This document shows, piece after piece, positions 1 to 9,649 of a stretch of DNA of 64,000 nt (positions within the stretch are counted from its first letter, which is position 1; each line of letters starts with the position of its first letter). The position numbers and the translations under genes were made by a program. The notes below the pieces were generated by a model. The model was not told the DNA's origin. It was given only the letters and a program-made list of their open reading frames with translations, and searched no databases. Location: the NCBI GenBank assembly GCA_024699855.1, contig JAMPIQ010000003.1, positions 992,001 through 1,056,000 of the forward strand, given 5' to 3'. This stretch comes from Aphelenchoides besseyi. Its lineage: Eukaryota > Nematoda > Chromadorea > Rhabditida > Aphelenchoididae.

Positions 1-999
1 TTACTCTAAATACCAAATGTACGGAACGTAGTTCTGAGGTTGTTGCTTTTCAGTGAGTGTATAAAACAAGCCGTTGAAACAGGAAAGTCATCTTTTATTC
101 AATAGCTAAGGACTGTTTTACTGAACAAAATGGCAACTACGATCATGCTTTCCAATGGAGTTAAGATGCCAAGCTTCGGATTGGGAACTTGGCAGGTTGG
201 TTAGAGAATCTTATATGATTCTCATCAATATCTGTAGGCAAATGAGGATGAAGTTGCGGCAGCAATTCGAGTTGTTTTGGAAAACGGTTATCGTTTGATC
301 GATACGGCAGCTGCGTACGTTTCTGTATTTCGATTGTTAGTGGACTTTGATTTCAGTTATCAGAATAAAACGGAAATCGGTGCTGTCTTGCAAGAGTTTT
401 TTAAAGCCGCGAAACTTAAACGTGAAGATATTTTCATTACAACAAAGGTAAGAGAACGAAACGAGTAGCTTATTTGATTTCTCGTTCCAGCTTTTTTGGA
501 ACAGCAACCGTGAAGAAGATGTGGAACCATCGATTCGCCAATCGCTGAAACAGCTTCAATTGGACTATGTCGACTTGTATTTGGTGCACATGCTAGCAGG
601 ATTGACGGTGAGACTCAACTTTGATTCTTATATGATTGTTCGTGTTTTCGGCGGGACATGTCCAAGGTCGACAATTCAGTCAAGTTAGAGGATGTTTGGC
701 ATGGAATGGAAAAGATCTACGACAAGAAGTTGGCACGTGCAATCGAAGTCTCCTGCTCAGATTCTGTTTCGTCATCTCATCCAACGCGGAATCTGTGTGA
801 TCCCGAAGTCGACGAACGAAAAGCGCTTGAAAGAGAATGCAGACGTGTGTTCCTCATTTTCTTATTGTCGATAATCAAAATTTCAGATGTTCAACTTTTC
901 GTTGTCCGATGATGATATGCACCAGTTGAACAAAGTCAAACAAGAGCCTCGTGTCTTTATGGCGGAATTGTAAGTTTCCAGCAATCTCGACTTCACTGA

Positions 1000-1456
1000 C
1001 AAGGGAACTTACTTTTGTTACCACTCGGTATTCACGCATATTATATACCAAAATGTGCAACTTCGAAAGCTGCATTGAAAGCTGCAAACAACTTTTGCTA
1101 AAATCCACTTTTCATGGAGATACGGCCCACGCAAATACCACGCAAAAAGGGTGATTTTGGAAGAAAGCGCATCCTCCGGTAGATTAGGTTTAAGTATGCA
1201 AATTGACGTTCCAAACTAGTTACTAATATGGCGCAGCGGTTATGCGGTCTGCATTGAATCAAATAATTCGATCAAGCAGATCACAAACCGAAGTCGACGG
1301 TTCGATCCCCGTCGACCCAATTTTTGCGTGGTATTTGCGTGGGCCGTATCTCCATGAAGAGTGGATTTTAGCAAAAGTTGTTTGCAGCTTTAGAAGCTGC
1401 ACATTTTGGTATATAATATGCGTGAATACCGAGTGGTAACAAAAGTAAGTCCCTTG
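1000..1456. mobile_element. Tc5-like foldback MITE (457 bp) in an intron
   Basis: Long inverted arms: CAAGGGAACTTACTTTTGTT at 1000 is mirrored by the end at 1456. The arms continue inward for well over 100 bp (TATTCACGCATA, then CCCACGCAAATACCACGC). A TGA triplet flanks both ends (997-999 and 1457-1459), as expected for the TNA target duplication of C. elegans Tc4/Tc5. It has no coding capacity. It lies inside the last intron of the aldo-keto reductase pseudogene. The arms share TTCACGCATA and CCACGCAAAT blocks with the inner TIR of the 5.9-kb element at 20034-25770. Confidence 0.85.
1229..1318 (+). other. tRNA-like module in the MITE centre
   Basis: The unique centre of the foldback element has an A-box-like TGGCGCAGCGGTTATGCG at 1229 and a perfect B-box GGTTCGATCCC at 1299-1309, bracketed by complementary GTCGACGG/CCGTCGAC arms. 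A normal anticodon arm could not be drawn, so this is read as a tRNA-derived or Pol III promoter-like module rather than a functional tRNA gene. Confidence 0.5.
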
Positions 1457-1525
1457 TGAGAACTAATTTTCAGCATGGAGGGTGCCAACGAAGATCCCTT
1501 TAAGGACGAACGAAAGAAGGTCTAA

Positions 1526-2104
1526 TCAAACCATCTCACTTCTCATCTCGCTCTTATGTCATCTATAAAGCTTGTTCATATTTGTAATTATCAATAAAAC
1601 TTTCGGTAATGAAATTTCAATGTGAAACCAAGAAAAAAGAAAACTCACAAGTGTAGTTTGAAAGAAGAACAATGAGATCAAGAGTAAATGATCGCGTTGA
1701 TTAACTTTCGTTTGACTTGCACTAACCTCCATCAAGTTTTCTATGACAGGCAATTGAACCTGCTGGCTATTCGGCAGTTCAATGAACACACAAGTTTGCC
1801 GATCATCCAATTTCGTGGACTATCCGAGCAACAATCTCACTAATAAACGTCTGTTTTTGTTCAACTTTTAATCTGATCTCCATTTTTTAAATCTCATTCT
1901 TACAAGAAGAAAAGACAGTTGAAAAGAACCAAATATCCGAGAAATAGAGGTTTTTACTGCTTTGTTGCGATCACTACAGAAATCGATTGGTACGAATTTT
2001 GTTGTTCTGCAAAGTCACGACTCGGCGCCTTCAATCGACTTTCTCAGTTTGTTTACGTCGTTCGAAATTCACGATTTCACAAGAAGATCGTTCATCGTGA
2101 AGTC
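1526..2104. other. No gene recognised
   Basis: Intergenic sequence between the reductase pseudogene and the next gene. An open frame without an ATG runs upstream of 2105, with a TTTCTCAG at about 2048 that could be a splice acceptor. The next gene may therefore have a further 5' exon here. Confidence 0.4.
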
Positions 2105-3710
2105 ATGACCGCTATCCTTAAAGCACCCAGGTTGGCAGGTCAAGCCGTGCACGCATTCTTTCGTCATTTGATCGCGAACGACAACCTTTCGACAAAAGAG
2201 ATGCCGTTGGAGAACCGAAAACGTGCAGTTCGTACGATGGTAAGTCAATAGAGTTGAGCTTTTATATTATTTTTCGCCTTTCAGATGATTTCGAACAGTT
2301 TTCGTGCCGCTGCGCAGATGTGTCTTCACAAGTCGGAGGTCGACGTGACTTTTAATCACACTGATTCAGCCGTCGGTCACGACTGGCACTTCTGCGGCTT
2401 CGAATGTGCGGTTTTGACCGATCAGATGGCTCTTGTCGTCTTCAGATTGACTGCTCCACATATTCGAAAGTTAACCGCAACGCAGCATTGGAACAAACCG
2501 GTGAAACCAATCGATTCGGCAATTATTCCGTATCTAATTGGCAAGTAAAATCACAAAATTTCATGTATAATCTTTCGAATTTGCAGGAGTTTCCGAATAC
2601 GAGATTAGTAGCGTGGATGATTACGTAGAATACGCAACGCGATTGTGTGAAACGTTGTGCACCGGCGGACATTTGAAACTGTTGGATTGCAAGTGGGAGA
2701 CGTTGGATCGAAAACGTGGATTAAGATCGTTGCAAGTCGACAAATATCGCGGCAAATTCAGTAATCTTGAAGCTCCGGTAAGTTCGTGAAAATCCTCAAC
2801 TCAAACTCTTCGGCTTCAGTGCAAGTTTGCTACGATTTTGGGCCACAAATTTCGTCAGATTCACTTGGAAATGTATCTTGCCGAGGATATCGAAGACTGG
2901 GAAGAGGATTTCGATTGGTATGAACCGGTTCCGATGACTACCTTTGGGTAATCAAAAGCCTCGTACACTAATCTGGTTTATGTTTTAGACACACGTTTGT
3001 CATTCAACCAGCCATCGAAGAGATCTATCTCGAAAACATGGCAAACGAACGTTTGGAAGATGAACCGCCGTTTCTGCCAGTAAAGTTCTTCAGACATGTT
3101 CCAAATCTCAAGAAGTTCTTTTACTGTGGACATCAAGATGCTTTGAACGATGATCCAGTAAGCGATTGCGTGAAGATCCAACTTCACATTCACTTTTTTC
3201 AAGGATGAAACAATGGGTCCGGCACTTTACAAGCTGATCGATCGTCTCGACAACACATTCAACTACGCCGAGAAAGCACGAAAACAAGGTTGTAAGGCTC
3301 AGTTTATCTTTGCATTCTCCGCTCGAGTTTTTCTGATGCACGGCCAAAGCGAAGAGGATTGGATTCGTGATCTTATGCGCTTGCCAGTTTTCACGGGCAT
3401 CGAATGCGAGCTGTCAACTCGTCTTAACCTCAGCGAAGATCCGGACTTTCAAGCAACACCGACTTACGCTCGCTTCGGATGTCGATGTCCATCGGCGGCT
3501 TTGATTTGCACCGGACGAAACTTGAAGTTGTTCATGTGGCCGTATTTCCGCAAGATGCCGACATTCCATCACAACTATGTCGCTATTATGGACGCTGAGA
3601 TGCACGACGGAGCTGAAGAGATGGACGATGAAGAAGAGCCCAGTGAGGATGAGGAGAATGAAGTGGACGAAGCGGAACAATCGGAATCGATGGAACACGA
3701 CGGCGAATAA
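2105..3710 (+). CDS. Unknown six-exon gene with acidic tail
   Basis: Not recognised. A continuous reading is obtained by joining 2105-2239, 2285-2540, 2587-2777, 2820-2947, 2989-3159 and 3204-3710, with introns of about 41-46 bases. The second intron must use a GC donor (GCAAGT at 2541), since GT at 2544 would give a stop. The start is uncertain: 2105 is the first in-frame ATG, and an upstream exon ending after 2048 is possible. The protein is globular with scattered Cys, has no signal peptide or membrane segment, and ends in about 45 residues rich in Glu/Asp (near 3600-3700). The mixed hydrophobic pattern (LPVFTGIECELSTRLNLSED) could suit an LRR/F-box-like fold, but no motif supports that. 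No frameshift is seen, so it is probably expressed. Confidence 0.6.
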
Positions 3711-3995
3711 GATCACTCGATCCGTGAACTCATGTATTATTGTTGGAATCGTTTTGTAATTCTGTTCATTATTTACATTTCTTTGCTTTCAAATGCTCAT
3801 TAAATGTCTCAAATGCAAACCGTCTTTCAGATCTTTACATGAACAATGTTCGGTAATGAACGGGCTTCTTGTTTGTTTATGATGATTACAATCAAAGTAA
3901 TCGTAAGTACGCGACACAACTGTTTGATCAAACAAATGAAAGAATAAGCCCAACAAGCACAGTTACTGAATTCAAGAATAGTAATTAACTTCTTG

Positions 3996-4835
3996 TCATC
4001 GGCGCGAAAATCGTTGTTTGGCTGCTGACTTCCACAAATTTGATCGCCAACTTGTGCAACAGAAGAAGGTCATCGTTTTCCTGACATCAGCTGTTAAAGC
4101 ATCAAGAAAAGTTACAGCAATAATCTTCTGGTCAGTTCCAGAACTCTGTGGTCGTTCAATTTGCTTTAAAATACTAAGGTCTTCAGCAGAATAAACCGAT
4201 GTTGGACAAAGAACTACGATTTCGGTCTTACAGCTTATATAGTTAAGCAGCAACGACCAAGTTATGTGAGTTCCCCACACCAACGGAAAAGTAATGTGAA
4301 AACGTTTGTTTGTTATTAAAATTCGAAAGCCAGAAATTAGTTCCTTTCAAAAATCAGAATGCAAATTTGGACTTATACGATCGTCTAGAACTTTAATTTT
4401 GTACTCAATAAAATACAAGATCGACGAACCGACAATCTTTCATTCGCTAATAGACTTCGATCATGATCGAACTCGATATAAAATCTATAAATGCCCAAAG
4501 AACCAACATCCATTGATATCTCTCTATTTTGTTCGGCCGAAGCAGACGATGAGCTCATTCTTTAAGGTTGTTTCGTTGGCTCCATAATTGTTTGTATTTC
4601 TATTTAGATATTTGCGACAAACACTTTGATTCGTTTGCCTTACTATCAATCCAAATATCGAGAACGTTTGATTTCGATTCCAATTTTCATCAACATGATC
4701 GCTTGGATCTTCACGGCAGTTTTCAATTTCCTGTAACGTTTCGTTCCCTAAAATTGTTTCAACAAAATCGATATAAATTGGTGTCTCCGGTTCTCCGTTC
4801 AATATAAGAGCAAGGTTTCTCTCTGTAATTCCCAT
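3996..4835 (-). CDS. Possible minus-strand gene, unrecognised
   Basis: Two open segments on the minus strand look more protein-like than chance. One at 4524-4835 starts MGITERNLALILNGEPETP. One at 3996-4283 reads MVWGTHITWSLLLNYIS. The intervening 240 bases would have to contain one or more introns that I could not place. There is no recognisable domain. This could be a decayed gene or a coincidental frame. Confidence 0.25.
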
Positions 4836-5159
4836 CTGCTACTTCAAGATTCTCCTTTTCACTTTATTCGTTCAATAAATTTAGTTTGAGACAAACGGGA
4901 AGTTTTTAACTGCAAAGACAGACATCACCGTACATTCCCCTACATGTCAAGGCCATATACTCGTGGTATACTGGAGCTAACTTGATAGTTGCTTTTGAGA
5001 TTAGAAAATCGTTCCAGGAGTCAAATCAAATGTCTTGTTTTGGTCTGTTGCTAGTTATCTCCCGCTACTACGGTCGTTTCTTTTAGCGTTCTTTTTCTTC
5101 TGCGGGGCCGTTGTTTGATCTTGATTGTCACGACGTGGTCGAACGGAAAGGAAGATTTG

Positions 5160-5640
5160 TTACACAAACTGAACGTTCTTTTTATCGTCACTGACTTCTT
5201 CCTCATTCTCGGCATTTTCGCTGCTTATGGTAAAGCGGATAATAAGTGAGCTGAAAAAAGTTAAAACCAACGCAACAGCTCTTTTAGCCTGCTAAATGTT
5301 TTCTTGTATTACATCTAATCGAGCTCGACCGTTGTATATCGTTCGAATTGTTTACGGATCACTTAAGACGATTGTAGCTTCAATATTCGCTATTCTTCTC
5401 TATCGCTGCAAATAAAAAAGGAACGCAGAAATCAGCACATACTTTGTAGTTGGTTATCAATTCAAAAGGTCTCAATCATTTTGAGTATGAAATTATTAAA
5501 TTGCATTATCTAACGAATGATTTCAGATCAACTTCATTGCTGGAATCAACGTCATCTCGCAAATAGCGTTCAATTTCGCACCCAACCTTAACTCTTTTCT
5601 CGTTTTGCAAATCTTTGATGTTATGCTTTCCAGTTAGGTC
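5160..5640 (+). other. Fragments of a membrane-protein-like sequence
   Basis: Short plus-strand stretches translate to membrane-like segments: LHKLNVLFIVTDFFLILGIF at about 5163 and INFIAGINVISQIAFNFAPN at about 5528. They could be exons of a multi-pass protein, but no start, stop or consistent splice chain was found. This may be gene remains next to the transposon cluster. Confidence 0.25.
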
Positions 5641-5748
5641 GGCCCGACAGTATCAACGTTGGCTTAAATCGATCTTCTTTGTACGGCTCTCGTTTATTTG
5701 GTCGTCGTTGGGGGGGTCGAGTTATGGCTGTTCAAGCTGTCAGCTCTA

Positions 5749-6384
5749 CAGGGTGGGCAAAAATGAATGACCTTTTCGAAATTTCGAATATCTCGTTTAT
5801 CTTCGATTTTTTTCCGAACAAACCGTATATTTTCTGAATCCTTACAATCCCCAAATTCAGATGATAGCAAATTTGGAATTTCGATATTTTGACCTAAGGG
5901 TCCTCCTTTGCTTGTGAACCACCGAGTTGGAAAAGTGATCAAAATTACGACGGTTTTCGTCTTTTTGCCTCATTTCCTCGTTATTCTGTTTGAAAATGGT
6001 TTACTCCAATCAAGAGAAAGCTTGTTATGTACGAATCTTCATCGAAACCGAATACGATTACGCGAAATTTGGCAAAATCGAACAATGCGAGAGCGAATCG
6101 CCGCAAACTTTTCTCGACGATTGGATATCTGCATCGACAGAAAAGGTGGTCAAGTCGAAGTTCGTTAAATTGTTGATTTTTTTGTTAATCAAGTTTTTTT
6201 TTCAACTCGGTGGTTCACAAGCAAAGGGGAGACCCTTAGGTCAAAATATCGAAATTCCAAATTTGCTATCATCTGAATTTGGGGATTGTAAGGATTCAGA
6301 AAATATACGGTTTGTTCGGAAAAAAATCAAAAATAAGAACGTTATTTGAGATTTCGACAAGGTCATTCATTTTTGCCCACCCTG
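5749..6384. mobile_element. Mariner-type internal-deletion element (636 bp)
   Basis: Inverted repeats of about 190 bp start CAGGGTGGGCAAAAATGAAT and are mirrored by CACCCTG at 6384. TA flanks both sides (5747-5748 and 6385-6386). The arms differ at scattered positions. The interior encodes only the N-terminus of a transposase-like protein. The CAGGGTG terminus and TA target match the outer ends of the 5.9-kb element at 19955-25849. Confidence 0.85.
5996..6178 (+). pseudogene. Transposase N-terminal HTH remnant
   Basis: The open frame from 5996 begins MVYSNQEKACYVRIFIETEY and continues CESESPQTFLDDW before running into the right TIR. The M-x-Y-[ST]-N-x-E-[KR] start followed by a helix-rich segment resembles the N-terminal HTH module of mariner-type transposases (the DUF4817-like type). 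No catalytic domain follows, so the element is non-autonomous. Confidence 0.5.
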
Positions 6385-6700
6385 TATAATGAGGCCAATA
6401 ACGGTCTTTCAAAGAAGTTAATTTGCTTTATTGTAATATTGATTACTTCTGATAACCTCCGAATGCTTCAAACAAAACGTTCGGTTTAAAACCGTTCTTT
6501 AAATCTAAGTATTTGTACCTCAATAAACATCTCATTTAACTGAACAGCTTTAACAACTCTGCTGTTTACTCATATCGAATCTTACACGACTTAACTCTAA
6601 ACGTGCTTCTTGACAACGATCACAGAAGTCAAAAACATACTTAAAGTGTAGAAAATAAAAATAATTTTTGTTATCTGAATAGAACATTAGAGATTGCTAA

Positions 6701-7018
6701 CAAGGGAAGTGCACGAATTTACCCCGGCATTTCGGAACGAGCGATAGCTCATTCGAAGCGCCTTAAAAAGTTGCTGTTAAAAAGTTGTCTTCGTTTTTTC
6801 TGCGGGGCACGCTACAGCACGCTAGAACGCTTTGAATTTAGGCCCAACTATAGTCTTCCAGATAATTGACAAGAGAAAATGTGCGGTGGTGGCGCAACGA
6901 GTAAGCGATCTGCTTGCAAAAGCTCTCTTCTTTTGGGGGTCGCGGGTTCGATTCCGCCGACTGCCACAGGTCAAATGTTGCGATTAGCCAACTGTTTTTT
7001 TTAATTGACCTTTTTTGA
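6701..7018. repeat. Left TIR of the 2.3-kb Tc5-like element
   Basis: About 318 bp, matching the reverse complement of 8697-9014 with only homopolymer-length differences. Confidence 0.9.
6885..6967 (+). other. tRNA-like module in left TIR
   Basis: A-box TGGCGCAACGAGTAAGCG at 6890 and perfect B-box GGTTCGATTCC at 6945-6955. A GCTTGCAAAAGC stem-loop lies where the anticodon arm would be, followed by a long variable-like region. The 5' GTGG and 3' CCAC can pair. The layout resembles a class II (Ser/Leu-like) tRNA. Because it is duplicated in both TIRs it is part of the transposon, and it is probably a Pol III promoter-like relic. Confidence 0.6.
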
Positions 7019-7054
7019 TTGTTGTGAAGAATCGGGAGTAGCAATGAAGGTGTT

Positions 7055-8668
7055 TTATTTACTACAAAATGGAAAAAAAAAACAGAAGTATTTCTGGCAG
7101 TACGAACAAGGAATGAAAGATTGATGATCGCATTCCTCATCGCAGTCTTGCACAACGTCGGACGGAAAACAAAACTCGGTCGGTGTCAAGAATTGGTCGA
7201 TCGGTGAGTCAATGTATCCGATTTTTTCCCAACTGTATTCCAAAAATTGCTTGTACATCAGATGAGAGAACTGACGGTACACGAGCTCTAACACGACCAA
7301 GATATTCGTGCGGTTGTAGAGCGCAAAGTCGATTTCTTCGCGCGAGAACGTGTCCGTGAATTCGTTTGACAAAGGACTTGAACACACGAAAGAAAAAGTA
7401 ATCCGCAGGTTGAATCATTGAAGTGGCAACGGGAGGTATGTTTTGAATCACCAATCGTTTTCCTTCAGGAACGACCGACTGCATTGTTTGATGATCCTTG
7501 AAGAAGGTCCAAGAGTCAACGATGAGCAGAAGTTCTTCCGGAATGTCGTCGGTGAACAAGACGTTTCGAAGCCATCGTTTCATCAGTTCTTTCGTCATGA
7601 TATGACTCCTGTGGCATTCGATCTCCAATATCGTTGACTCGTAACTCCAATTACGTGGGAAGTGACCAGAGGGCTCTGACAGAACGACGAAAAGCTTCTT
7701 TCCCAAGCGACCATTGGCGAAGAGAATCGGCATCACAGTGTAGCTGTGAGTAGTTGACGAAACAGCTTGCACACATCGCTCCACATTTCTTTCGCCCAAA
7801 CGTGCCAACGATCGTCCGGAAACCATTTCTTTCTGGAAACCCGATTGATCGGCATTGACCATTGCAAAAGTTGGAAAGTTGAGTTCGCGAATGTTGCGGA
7901 CGAAATCGGCGGCTAGTTGCTCGGTTGTTGCCCGTGAACGTAGAGAACGGTGGCTGACGATACGCGTAACATGACGGCTGACAATTCGACTTGACGCTTT
8001 GAATGTCTGAATCCAGCGAATTGATGCACCAAATCTCGGGACTTGCAACTCCAAGTTTATTCTTCTTGCCATCGCCTGAAGGTCAACATCGTGCAACATA
8101 ATGCCTCGTTCCAATTTGTCGTAAACCTTCTCACGTAGTCGTTCTGTCAATGCTCGAAGTTGATTGTGACGGTTGATACACGCGAGTTCGTTGATTTCAA
8201 ACGTTCTTAACGTCTTCAAGTCGTTTTTGGTTTTGATGAACGCGTAGCGTTTTCTTATTGATGACAAAGGACGAGAGTTCTTTCGCGTCGAACGGTAGTA
8301 AACGAGAGCTTCACGAACACATTCTGTTGCGACGTAGATTCCACCCTAGAATTTGATCATGTTCGGGTGTGCCGGATCAGTTGAAGCGCTGAAAGTTCAT
8401 ACAAAACAATAAACAAAAATTAACGATAAGGCGTTTACTTGGGAAATTCATTGTCGTCGGCCTCATCGTAGTCGTCGTCGTATGCATCGGCGGTGAAATC
8501 GTCATCACTTTCGTCTAACTCGATTTCATCTCCACTCTCGGCACGTCTGACCATCGACACCACGACGTCTACCAGTTTTCGTTCCGTACGTCCCATTGCT
8601 TGACCATCAACAACAGGTCCCAAACGTTTTATGAGCAGCCTCAGGAATCCAGAAGTCGAAAATTCCAT
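7055..8668 (-). pseudogene. Tc5-type transposase, frameshifted
   Basis: The first exon, starting at 8668, reads MEFSTSGFLRLLIKRLGP with an RTER motif and an Asp/Glu-rich stretch. The main frame, 8267 downward, has an HTH (WIQTFKASSRIVSRHVTRIV), then catalytic acidic motifs VNADQSGF, LLIVDSWTFF and IQPADYFFFR, consistent with the DDE/DDD fold of Tc5/pogo enzymes. The C-terminus is in another frame (7387-7055): YSWEKIGYID, then a Cys-rich tail CSYCQKYFCF. The frame shift falls near 7360-7400, just after FFFRVFKSFVK. The frame ends 37 bp from the left TIR. All catalytic residues remain visible, so the copy is nearly intact. A short unrecognised intron is an alternative to the frameshift. Confidence 0.75.
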
Positions 8669-8696
8669 GTTGATTCGCGAATAACAACAATAAACA

Positions 8697-9014
8697 ATTA
8701 AAAAAGGTCAATTAAAAAAACAGTTGGCTAATCGCAACATTTGACCTGTGGCAGTCGGCGGAATCGAACCCGCGACCCCCAAAAGAAGAGAGCTTTTGCA
8801 AGCAGATCGCTTACTCGTTGCGCCACCACCGCACATTTTCTCTTGTCAATTATCTGGAAGACTATAGTTGGGCCTAAATTCAAAGCGTTCTAGCGTGCTG
8901 TAGCGTGCCCCGCAGAAAAAACGAAGACAACTTTTTAACAGCAACTTTTTAAGGCGCTTCGAATGAGCTATCGCTCGTTCCGAAATGCCGGGGTAAATTC
9001 GTGCACTTCCCTTG
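8697..9014. repeat. Right TIR of the 2.3-kb Tc5-like element
   Basis: Reverse complement of the left TIR, ending CTTCCCTTG before a TAA. Confidence 0.9.
8748..8830 (-). other. tRNA-like module in right TIR
   Basis: Mirror copy of the module at 6885-6967, with the same A and B boxes on the minus strand. Confidence 0.6.
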
Positions 9015-9017
9015 TAA

Positions 9018-9427
9018 GCAGTGAGGTTTGTATCTGAACCCTGTCATTACAAAAATTTTCCTGCTTACGGAATTTGTAGTGGTACGAAGATGTTCGACTA
9101 TTTTGGCTGAACACAAACTGTATAGTCGAATTGAAAGTTTACCATCAACAGTGATGTGCTAAAGCCGAAGTCGAAGAATGGAACAACATTCCAAACGATC
9201 ACAATGATCTGCTTTACATACACATTAAAATTGAAAATACAGGTTTCTCAATATTCGATTCCGAGACAAACGGTTAAGCCCGTGGGTCCGGCAACAAACG
9301 GGACTGAGTGACGTCGTGATCGCATCAAGAGTTTGAAAATAAGACCACGCGAAAAAGATCATAGAGCGGGAACATGAACGTTGCTGGGACACGCGACTCA
9401 TACGATGGCGTCCAGAAGGAAAGAGAC
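9018..9427. other. Spacer between two Tc5-like elements, nothing seen
   Basis: No reading frame with recognisable content. It does not contain the remainder of the LINE that borders the next element on its other side. Confidence 0.5.
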
Positions 9428-9430
9428 TGA

Positions 9431-9628
9431 CAAGGAGAGGTCCTGAGTGGTCCCCGCTACTTTTGGCTGAATTATAGATCAATCGACGCGGAATTTTACG
9501 CTAATGCTGAATATACCCATCTTTTTTGCCCAGTCGCAGAATTGGCCGAGTTATTGGCCAAAAACTAAAATTTTGAATTTTTGACATTTTGGCATCAATT
9601 GATCGCAATTTTTCTGCTTGATCGATTG
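9431..9628. repeat. Left TIR of the 2.7-kb Tc5-like element
   Basis: About 198 bp, essentially identical to the reverse complement of 11899-12096. Confidence 0.85.
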
Positions 9629-9649
9629 AATTAGGCAAAATAGAGATTA

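Larger units (their letters stand above)
130..1525 (+). pseudogene. Aldo-keto reductase pseudogene
   Basis: Exons spell an NAD(P)H-dependent aldo-keto reductase: the N-terminus reads MLSNGVKMPSFGLGTWQ, then IDTAAAYQNKTEIG (catalytic Asp and Tyr), DIFITTK (catalytic Lys), VDLYLVHML (catalytic His region), a C-terminal QRGICVIPKS cofactor loop, and a short last exon ending PFKDERKKV. Exons are about 130-195, 238-314, 357-447, 491-607, about 650-850, 892-968 and 1473-1525. Three defects are visible. The block that normally follows the VS motif (the SNF segment to the AQ segment, roughly 60-70 residues) is missing near 752-758 and the frame changes there. The acceptor before about 645 reads TTTTCGG rather than TTTTCAG. 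A foldback element sits in the last intron. Family and active-site residues are established knowledge; pseudogene status is inferred. An assembly error is the alternative. Confidence 0.7.
6701..9014 (-). mobile_element. Tc5-like DNA transposon (2.3 kb)
   Basis: Nearly identical inverted repeats of about 318 bp (6701-7018 and 8697-9014) begin CAAGGGAAGTGCACGAATTT. A TAA target duplication lies at 6698-6700 and 9015-9017. The element encodes a CENP-B-type HTH plus DDE transposase on the minus strand. TNA duplications and CAAGGGA ends are features of nematode Tc4/Tc5 elements. Each TIR includes a tRNA-like module. The high TIR identity suggests recent movement. Confidence 0.9.

Noticed and set aside
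5990..6349. A 119-codon plus-strand gene
   Set aside because: Its second half is the right TIR of the 636-bp element; only the N-terminal HTH part has meaning.
6885..6967. Functional tRNA gene
   Set aside because: Good A and B boxes, but it is duplicated as part of the TIRs and the acceptor stem pairs poorly; treated as a transposon module.
9225..9482. Continuation of the RTE-type LINE left of the 2.7-kb Tc5-like element
   Set aside because: All three minus frames were read; none contains reverse-transcriptase motifs.
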